Positions 55,643-64,000 of a stretch of DNA of 64,000 nt are shown here, one piece after another. Source of the stretch: Amaurobius ferox (Eukaryota; Arthropoda; Arachnida; Araneae; Amaurobiidae). The stretch lies in assembly GCA_951213105.1 (NCBI GenBank), contig OX578138.1:67046037-67110036 (forward strand). Reading direction: 5' to 3'. Made by a program: the position numbers and the translations under genes. A model generated the notes under the pieces. The model saw only the letters and a list, made by a program, of their open reading frames with translations, was not told the origin of the DNA and ran no database searches. Position 1 is the stretch's first letter. Every line of letters starts with the position of its first letter.

Positions 55643-57061
55643 GGGTGATCGGTAGAATAGCCCACACCCCATTTTTTAAAGTACAAAATTGTGCCAAGTT
55701 GGCGCTATTCACCAGGTTACAATTTCATTCCGCTTACTTCGCCAATCTGGTAGCCTACGACTTTCCGGACATCCAATCAGCACGCGGAATAGTATTTCAA
55801 TAGTAATCTGCTTATTTCATCAGATCTTTTTCATTCGAATTCGTTGAACCTTGTTTCTTTTCACATAATTAACGTACATAAAGATTGCCATAATTGCCAT
55901 CAGTAGATATTTTTGTATTGCAGATAAAGTTTCTAAATGACATTTGGTAGGTGGCAAATGGATTCGAGCGATTGCTTTTGTAAATTTAGTACATATTTTT
56001 TTAGATTTAATTGGATTGTGTGAAGCGTGTTCAGGTGTAGAATGTACATGTATGTTCAAGAAAACGTGTTTGTGTGGATGTACGAGAAAATTTGGATATA
56101 AGCATTCATTCTTTAAGGTTAGTAAAGGTTAGTTCTTTTATTTATTCATCCCGTGTTTTGAAATTGTCTTTTGTATTTTCCCGTGTTTTTAAAATGGTTC
56201 TTCTAAGTTCTGTTTTTTCTTAAATTTCGTTAAAGTCCAATCATGAAATTTAGTTAAAGTACAATCTTTTTTCTATTTCTATGTATCGATTTTTCTTAGT
56301 ATTTCATTAAAGTACAATCGTTTTTTTTAAATTTTCATATTTTTTCTAAATATTGTATTTTTTTTTAATTTTCGATGTTTTGAGTTATAAGTTTTTGATA
56401 TTGATTTAAAATCAAAGAATACTTTAAGTATCGCGTGTTTCAATATGGTTTCTAAAATTTAAAAAGTTTTTTATTCTGCCATTATGCAATATTTTTGTAA
56501 TGCACAAAAATCGTATTTTGTAAGCTGTTTATAAGTATGTTGTTGTTGTTTCTTATGACCTCCTTTTTTTTTTGACGAAGTCGATACAGGACCAGTGACG
56601 CAGGAAGCAGGACAGAACGAAGAAAGACACAAGACAAGAGAACAAAGTTTATTACAAACAAGCATCACTGATGAAGGTCGGAGGGGATGCAGCTTCCCAT
56701 TTAGATGAGGACCCAGAAGGCAGAAGACTGACTTTATCCTCTATAAACATCCATGCCTTACTTGGGATTCGAACCCGAGCCCACAAGACAGCAGCCAAAG
56801 ATGCTATCCACTTCACCGCCTGGGCGGCGTTTATAAGTATTATTCCCATTAATTAAAATTGAATTTCACTATCATTTACATTCAAAATTCCAGTTCATAA
56901 AACTAGAATACATCACTTTGGCATGAGGAGCCTATTTTAAAATACTAGAATATGCGTTACTTGAGTTGGGAGGAGTCAATTTCAAAACACGGAGAAACAT
57001 GCCAACTTGGTGCAATTTTGTACTTAGAAAAATGAGGTGTGGAGTATTCTACCGGTTTACC
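55643..57061. mobile_element. 1.4-kb element with ~60-bp TIRs and 8-bp TSD
   Basis: The ends GGGTGATCGGTAGAATAGCC and CTACCGGTTTACC are inverted, as are CAAAATTGTGCCAAGTTGGC and GCCAACTTGGTGCAATTTTG further in. AAAAGTGA flanks at 55635-55642 and 57062-57069. There is no transposase. The termini are not the usual hAT CAG type; a Merlin-like or P-like affinity is possible. It carries a SINE. Confidence 0.8.
56539..56829 (-). mobile_element. Second tRNA-derived SINE family
   Basis: On the minus strand: A box near 56818 (GGCGGTGAAGTGG), B box GGGTTCGAATCCC near 56770, a body ending TGTAATAAACTTTGT, then a CAACAACAACA tail. TTTATAAGTAT flanks it at 56528-56538 and 56830-56840. Unrelated in body to the 1776-2066 SINE. 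Confidence 0.85.
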
Positions 57062-57480
57062 AAAAGTGATTTAAATAGACACAAATATGTACATACAAGT
57101 GAAAAACCATTTGTGTGTGAAATGTATCAGATAGCATTCACATAAATAAGTGATTTAAATAAACACAAACGTGTACATATAGGTAAAAAATTATTTGTGT
57201 ATGAAATATGCCAGAAAGCATTCACACATGGATAATCATGTTTTAAACTGACACAAACTTGGGCATGCAGATAAAAGTTATTGAGTATAAAATGTCAGGA
57301 AGCATTTACACAAAAGAGCAATTTAAGTGCACAAACTTGTGCATACAAGTGAAAACCAAACAAATTTTGTGTAAAATATGCCAGACAAGATTCAGATAAA
57401 AAATAATTTACCCAATCTATATGTATACAGGTGAAAACCATTTGTTTGAAATATATTAGGAAGCATTCACACACACACAA
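57062..57480 (+). pseudogene. Zinc-finger copy 2, final remnants
   Basis: Finger pieces (AAGTGATTTAAATAGACACA, AAAACCATTTGTGTGTGAAATG, GCCAGAAAGCATTCACACA) with stops, collinear with 9215-9640 of copy 1. Confidence 0.75.
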
Positions 57481-57560
57481 AAACCCGCCGTCCGTCCAAA
57501 TGGTTGCTCAAGTCTTAGGATAAGTCGGACGGTCTGGGTCTTCAACACACAAAAAACCCA
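57481..57560 (+). repeat. Solo SINE-tail module after the finger array
   Basis: About 57487-57546, CCGTCCAAATGGTTGC ... AGTCGGACGGTCTGGGTCTT, flanked by ACACACAAAAACCC and ACACACAAAAAACCC. Copy 1 has the uninterrupted site at about 9622-9640. Confidence 0.75.
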
Positions 57561-58082
57561 TTTTTAATAATCAGGTTGCTCTTTTCAAAATTATTTCTTT
57601 TTATAGTGTATATGCAAATTCTAAAATATTTATTTGTGGACTTATCAAAGAAACTGCAGTTTCCTTGATAAATCCACGCTGTGACAATATTTTGTGATGT
57701 TTCTACAAATGAACAGAAATGTTATAATGTGATGTCTCATGTGTGAATTGTATGTGACATCACATATTGGTAACTTGTGATAGATGCATTTTTTTTATTT
57801 TTGAAACACGGAGAATCTTCCCCTGGTTCGCTCATCTCGAAAATCAATAGACTTCTAACATTAGCCGATTTAAAAAATCATGCCAAATTTTATTTTTTTG
57901 CTCAATGTATTTGAATTACCATGCCCAGAAGACGCCCATCATTGGAAATTTCTGGTGAACCCAATATATGACCCTATTGATTATTTTCTCCACAAAATCG
58001 AAATTTGTTATTACATTATTGTTCAGCTTTCATATTACTAGATCTCGGTGAAAATCAATTGGTGTATTGTTGTTACTAATTT
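57561..58082. other. Intergenic, no gene
   Basis: Until about 57660 it matches 9650-9760 after copy 1. Then a TGTGATGT ... ACATCACA inverted motif near 57730-57770 and A/T-rich DNA. Confidence 0.4.
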
Positions 58083-58709
58083 AAAAATCTGATGTGGGCA
58101 GCACATGACTTTCCCTGCAAACTTATATCCACGTTCTATTTATTTCAATTAAATGTAATTAACTTTTAATTGAAATTACGTTCTCATTCGGTAACCGGGC
58201 TTATTTTCAAAGGTGGCGTAGGGAAAGTACGAAAAACTAAAATATCTCGAGAACGGCTAGTCCTAGTGTAATGGGGTTGGTCTTATTCTTTTCGTCGTTA
58301 AACATTACATATTAAACGGGCATTTAATGGATATATCTGAGAATACCTAGTTCTTTAGTTTAGATTTTGAAGATTTTTGCGGGCCGTTTTGCAAAAAAAG
58401 GCAGGTTATTTTTTTCCGAATCGTACCAAAATCTAATCAGCACCAGGGTGACCTATACGTGACTCATCTACCGAGTTTTGTGAAATTCGGTCCATTAGTT
58501 TTTCAGCTAGAGTGGATAAAAGCTTTTGCGGGCCATTTCGCAAAAAAAGGCGGGTTCTTTTATTCCGAATCGTACCCAAAACTAATCAGCACTAGCCCCG
58601 CCCACAAGTGACTTACCTACCAAATTTTGTGAAATTCGGTCGATTAGTTTTTTAGTTACAGTGGATACAAAATCTGCACAGACAGACAGACAGACACACA
58701 GACAGACAC

Positions 58710-58748
<39 letters not shown>

Positions 58749-58900
58749 CACAGACACACGCACAGACGTCACGCTAAAAATGGTTTTTTCGTATTCTAGG
58801 GGTCTCGAAACGTGTAGATCCGTCGAAAACTCGAGTTGTGATTTTCGGCATGATTCCAATACTTTCCCTATACATTACCATGTATTGCAGGGAAAGTAAA
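58083..58900 (+). repeat. Interspersed repeat family A, copy 3
   Basis: The best-preserved copy: TGTGGGCAGCACATGAC start, tandem GGCCATTTCGCAAAAAAAGG units, a (CAGA)n tract at 58675-58765, CTCGAAACG, and the end TTGCAGGGAAAGTA. A second TGTGGGCAGCACATG begins at 58910, suggesting the start of another partial copy. Confidence 0.75.
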
Positions 58901-61100
58901 AAATCTACTGTGGGCAGCACATGCCCTTCCCAACATATTGTAATGACTTTACTTCCTTCAGACCAAATAAATGATGCACAAGATCCACAGACCAATAATT
59001 TTGGCATTGAATCAAGTAAATTGAAATTGGATGATTTTGGCAACTTACTAGTCCAAACAAATAACCCATTCATATTCATGAGCAAAATCCTCATCAAAAC
59101 ACAATTAACATTTAATAATTATCAACTGCAAAGGAAATGACTCTTGGCGAATTCTTTGGTGTCAAATACAAAACATATCTTCTCTCATGAATGGAACGAT
59201 ATAGATTCACGAAAATGATGTTGCACAATAGTGCATACAGAATGTACACTTAATACTTTATATCAGTTTTTTGATACATTTATTTAAAAAATGTACAATA
59301 TCTCAATGATTTATGATAGAGTTCTGATGTCTGTGTCAATCGTTTTCTAATTAAAAATTATGGATGAAATGCTAACTTATTTAACAGTATTTAAAGTTCT
59401 ACTTGTTTGATTTTTCAAAAATATTCGAAATACGGGCATTATTTTGAGAACGGTTCATGCGAACATTTTAAATTTTGTATTATTCATTTTCCAATGAAAA
59501 ATTTCATCTGAAATGATTATTTTTTCATCATTACTGAAAGTGCTGATTTTTTTTAATAGTGTTTTTAAAAAATCCCTGTTTTTTTTTTTTAATTACGTCC
59601 TTCATCATTTTTTCTCTCGACCATAAGGAGTCTTGCGATCCAATATAAATAAGATGTATCTCCAGGGGTGGAGAGCGTCTTGAAGTAAGAAGATGTATGG
59701 GCATCCTGGAGGCGGAAGGCCAAAAAGTATACTAAGCCAGACAGCCTTCTTTCAAATCAGGCGCCAAACGTTGTTTTATCGCCAGCATGATAGGCGAAGG
59801 AGCGCTCTCTCTCTCAAAGTTATTATAGCAGCCACATCAAGAGAAAGGACTCTCGCAATTTGGTTTATGTTTTCATTATATGACTTACAATTTAGCAATA
59901 TATACACACGTTTTAAATGGATTATCTCTTAGATTGGAATTAAATTAATTCAATATTGATTAGATTAAAAAAGCCGATATATAACTTACAATTAAGCAAT
60001 ATAGACACTTTTTAAATGCATTATCTCTTAGATTAGAATTAAATTAATTCAGTATTGACTCAATTAAAGAATCATTTTATTATTTTTTAATGCTATTGTA
60101 TAGAGGAAGTTCACGGATAATCACGACATTTTGACGAAAAAATACACTTAAAGACATCATAAACACATTTCGAACATTTTGGGAAATATTTCCATCAGTG
60201 TGTGTGTGTATCTGTGGGGTGTGAATGCACGTATCACTACGGCAATTTATATGTAGATGCATGCTATAGAAAATTAGAAACAGGTAGAATATTTTGTAAT
60301 AAATGGGATTAAAACATTATTCGAAGCTAGAGGTTTTAAATTAGAGAGAGTACGTACAGCCACGAAATTCTATATGTAGCTGCATTCTGAAAAAATTAGA
60401 ATTAGGTAGATCATCATGTAATTAACGTGATTAGAATACGTGTGAAAGGGAGGGAGGGAGACACAGAGAGAGAGAAAGAGTGTGTGTGTGTGCCAAAATA
60501 TAGTACGATCAAAATATAGTGTGGTAACTGGGTGTAAAAAAATCTGAATGAATGATGGGGAGCGTCAAATACTTTGGATTTGATTAATTTAATGCATTAA
60601 AGACTTCGCATTTACTTTCAAATTATAACTGAATAATGCGTAAGTTATAGCTCTAAAACAATGGATTGATTTTTACTTTCATATATATAGGCGAAAATTT
60701 GAATTCCAGTTTTTGTCGGGAGAGCACGTTTCAAGCAACCTTGACCACGAATCAGACGTTTTTAAAGTCATGCATGTATGTGTTGGATATGTGTGCGTGC
60801 GAGTGTATGTATGCATATGTGAGTGCGTGAGTGTGCATGTGTGAGCGCGTGTGTGTGTCAGTGAATCTGTGGGGACGATATCTCACGAACGAATGAAGCG
60901 ATTCGAACGAACTTTAGTACAAAATTACTATTAGGGAAAACCGGAAACCTGGTGCTTAATGTTGGAACATGTATTAGCAAAATAAAATTTCTTTTAGCAA
61001 AATGCTAAAAAAAACTAACATAGCTTAAACCTTTATTTGGAACTTGCATCTCCTTCAAGGAAAAAATACCAATTTATAGTTTGCGGTTATGAAGACTTCC
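58901..61100. other. Intergenic DNA with short repeats, no gene recognised
   Basis: 59690-59840 is less A/T-rich but shows no recognisable frame. A ~100-bp tandem duplication (ACTTACAATTTAGCAATATA units) lies at 59878-60070. G/A-rich and TG microsatellites occur at 60440-60490 and 60780-60870. Confidence 0.45.
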
Positions 61101-61107
61101 TGACATG

Positions 61108-61109
<2 letters not shown>

Positions 61110-61158
<49 letters not shown>

Positions 61159-61415
61159 ATATATACAGGGTGATCAGAAATAAGCGCCCCAATAAGGACC
61201 TGTAATATCTCGAAAACCACTGTACATAAATCGTTCAAACTTTGGGAATAAACAATACTGACAACTAAATGCCATTGCAGGTGATGACAGGCATATCGAA
61301 CTTGTGATTTCATATATTTAGAATATATATCTTTTTTCTGTAATTGGAATAAAACATATTTATTCACCCGTTTTTTTGTCGGTTCATTTTACTTTTGGGA
61401 CGCTTTTTTCTGGTC

Positions 61416-61455
<40 letters not shown>
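61110..61455. mobile_element. Mariner-like MITE inside a (TA)n tract
   Basis: 61166-61420 starts CAGGGTGATCAGAAA and ends TTTCTGGTCACCCT. It is flanked by TA within TATATA tracts on both sides, as expected for a Tc1/mariner-type TA target. It holds GATATTACAGGTCC-type filler (CCTGTAATATCTCG) and no coding sequence. Confidence 0.7.
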
Positions 61456-61459
<4 letters not shown>

Positions 61460-61557
61460 ACAAATGTTAAGTAAAATATAACTTTTACTAGAAATATTAA
61501 AACGGGATATGCCCATAATATCATAAAGCGCATTGCAGCACATACAATATAAGCACG

Positions 61558-62792
61558 AATATGGATTCAAATGAATAAGAAATGAAAGAAGTAAAAACGG
61601 ATGGGGATGCTTACAAGGAAGTCGAACGGCCAAGGGGGATTACGACCCCTTGTTCCCGGTTGAAGCACGCTTTTAATCCCAGGAAACATTCCCGGAACCA
61701 GACTCGCCTGAAGCAGTCCTCCATATACCAACGCTGGAAAAGCAAAATCCAATCCACTGAAAAAGCAAATCCAATCCATTGAAAAAGCCAAATTCAATCC
61801 ATTGAAAAACGTACTTGAAAACCCAGATCACCAACATGAAACGATACTAATAGCAAGACTACTTGGATGCCTAATGACTAAACAACCTATAACACCCATA
61901 TCAGCACTGACTTTTCATTACGTGCAAGTCCTTGTAAGTCCTTATAACATGTTACGGTTAAGATACATGTCACAGTTAATCTTTTTGCATCCACCGTGAC
62001 GTAACTATAATAGTTCATAGAATTTTGCATAAAAGTCCTGATCATACTTTTTGTATGATTTTTCATAATAATGCTTTAGGAAATGTAACGGATATAGCTG
62101 TTTTTTCGCTTCACATACCAAATTACGTTCGCATATAATGCGTTCGGTCTTGGTTGTATTTAATCTTTTAATCCTGTTAAGATGATTGAGTATTAAGTTA
62201 CGTAGTACGCCTATACTCAAGTTGGAATTCCAGCTGATGATATAGTTTATGCTGACATCAAAGGTCTTTCTTTTATCATACATTTTAAAGCAAATACTTT
62301 CTTTGTTGTCGTAATAAATGCTTATATCTAAAAACTCTGTTATTTCTTTCTTCACTTGGATGCAAAAAGATTAACTGTGACATGTATCTTAACCGTAACA
62401 TGTTATAAGGACTTACAAGGACTTGCACGTAATGAAAAGTCAGTGCTGATATGGATGTTATAGGTTGTTTAGTCATTAGGCATCCAAGTAGTCTTGCTAT
62501 TAGTATCGTTTCATGTTGGTGATCTGGGTTTTCAAGTACGTTTTTCAATGGATTGAATTTGGCTTTTTCAATGGATTGGATTTGCTTTTTCAGTGGATTG
62601 GATTTTGCTTTTCCAGCGTTGGTATATGGAGGACTGCTTCAGGCGAGTCTGGTTCCGGGAATGTTTCCTGGGATTAAAAGCGTGCTTCAACCGGGAACAA
62701 GGGGTCGTAATCCCCCTTGGCCGTTCGACTTCCTTGTAAGCATCCCCATCCGTTTTTACTTCTTTCATTTCTTATTCATTTGAATCCATATA
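61558..62792 (-). mobile_element. Second Penelope-like fragment with ~438-bp inverted arms
   Basis: The arms 61558-61995 and 62356-62792 are inverted copies (ATGGATTCAAATGAATAAGA at the outer edges). The identical open frames of 66 and 76 codons in each arm follow from this symmetry. The 360-bp core encodes a reverse-transcriptase tail on the minus strand. The element abuts TA microsatellite at the right. Confidence 0.7.
62005..62355 (-). pseudogene. Penelope-like reverse transcriptase, C-terminal fragment
   Basis: Open for 116 codons: EITEFLDISIYYDNK ... MYDKRKTFDVSINYI and SNLSIGVLRNLILNHLNRIK resemble the thumb/post-catalytic part of Penelope-type RTs (FLD, then a (Y/M)xKxT stretch). The catalytic motifs are missing upstream because the arm begins there. 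Confidence 0.5.
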
Positions 62793-63456
62793 TATATATA
62801 TATATATATATAAATATAAATTAGTAAATCCAAAGTTAGAATGTATGTAGTAACTCATAATACACTATTCCAAAATTTTCTACAAAATATAAAGAAATAA
62901 GAGAAAATAAGACAAAATGAGGAAATAATAAAGCGTAATGCAGGTTATAAAGACAAAGACAATCAACAAATTTCAAAAATGAGGAATGAAAATAGGAAAA
63001 CAAAAAAATCAAGCAAAAAAGCTTGCACATGGAAGAGCTTTAGGCTTAAGTTCATTTCGAAAAAATTCTCTTCAAGTCCATATATCCCTTCGAAATGAAC
63101 ACAAAATTGCTTGTTTCTAAAACACAAGATAGATTTTATCTATAAACTTGTGTTATATGGACGACAAGCATATAAATTGGAACAATAAAGGAAACATAAA
63201 TACCTCAAAACACACCTCATCAGCGCAACCATGACGAGCAAAATATGACCAGACCTATGTTGCCATATGCCAAAATGAAAAGATGTGATTTGCTGTTGCC
63301 AAAGAGAGAAATAAAAACTGTACTGCGCAAAAGCAATAAAATGAGTTATTCAACAGTTAAAGCTTCAAGATAAAAAGATGAAAATATAATTTCAAGAGAA
63401 TGAAGAAGTATGGCTAAAATAAGATAATAAGAGGAGAATATGAGAATTTTAGGCTA

Positions 63457-63460
<4 letters not shown>
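62793..63460. other. A/T-rich intergenic, no gene
   Basis: A-rich plus strand with no motif or frame worth naming. Confidence 0.4.

Positions 63461-64000
<540 letters not shown>

Noticed and set aside
61582..62783. Pairs of identical 65-76-codon frames
   Set aside because: Produced by the inverted arms of the Penelope-like fragment; no domain is recognised and both strands are equally open.

Overview
The window looks like arthropod nuclear DNA, possibly from a spider or other chelicerate (inferred, not proven). It is A/T-rich and repeat-dense, has introns with GT-AG borders, poly-C2H2 zinc-finger arrays, tRNA- and 5S-derived SINEs, a Copia retrotransposon, Penelope-like fragments, hAT elements and one Maverick/Polinton-type element. 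No ordinary single-copy housekeeping gene could be recognised; nearly everything legible is mobile DNA or part of one duplicated zinc-finger locus. Layout: 0-7.5 kb holds a tandem-repeat family, two SINE units joined to a 5S rRNA sequence, an 8-bp-TSD hAT element with a broken ZMYM1-like transposase inside the second SINE, a reversed SINE and a 245-bp palindrome. 7.5-9.7 kb is zinc-finger copy 1, an intact 12-finger ORF with a decayed tail. 9.7-17.2 kb is mostly A/T-rich, with a hAT remnant, a small hAT-type MITE and a Penelope-like fragment between inverted arms. 17.2-20.0 kb is a hAT element with a perfect 8-bp TSD and a nearly complete BED-finger transposase. 20.0-27.0 kb is repeats and A/T-rich sequence. 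27.2-57.6 kb is zinc-finger copy 2, split by a 24-kb nest. The nest is one Copia element on the minus strand (30489-54754, LTRs, TSD AAATA). After its insertion it received at least five further insertions; subtracting them leaves about 4.8 kb, the normal size of a Copia element, and restores the order gag, protease, integrase, reverse transcriptase, RNase H. One of these insertions (42125-50460) is the most interesting object in the window. It is an 8.3-kb element with a 6-bp TSD (CATGTA), termini beginning AG and ending CT, and inverted arms of about 2.5 kb. These are the hallmarks of Maverick/Polinton elements. Only two genes occupy its 3.25-kb core: (i) a four-exon C2H2 zinc-finger gene resembling the N-terminal part of the zinc-finger/DNA-polymerase-B-linked proteins of arthropod Mavericks, cut off where the opposite arm begins; and (ii) on the other strand, inside that gene's second intron, an AlkB-type 2-oxoglutarate/Fe(II) dioxygenase fused to a PC4 (p15) single-strand-DNA-binding domain. 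A cluster of TCACGTGA/TCACATGA palindromes lies just upstream of the AlkB-PC4 gene, and both arms carry a TATA promoter and a tRNA-like Pol III module. 57.6-64 kb holds a third copy of the tandem-repeat family, a mariner-like MITE in a TA tract, a second Penelope-like fragment with inverted arms, and a long (TA)n tract. A second theme is serial insertion at shared target sites. Three SINE units are bounded by copies of the same 13-bp sequence TTATAGTGCATCC, and three 60-bp SINE-tail modules in the zinc-finger array are each preceded by ACCAATTGTGTGT. One tail module has become in-frame coding sequence between two zinc fingers.
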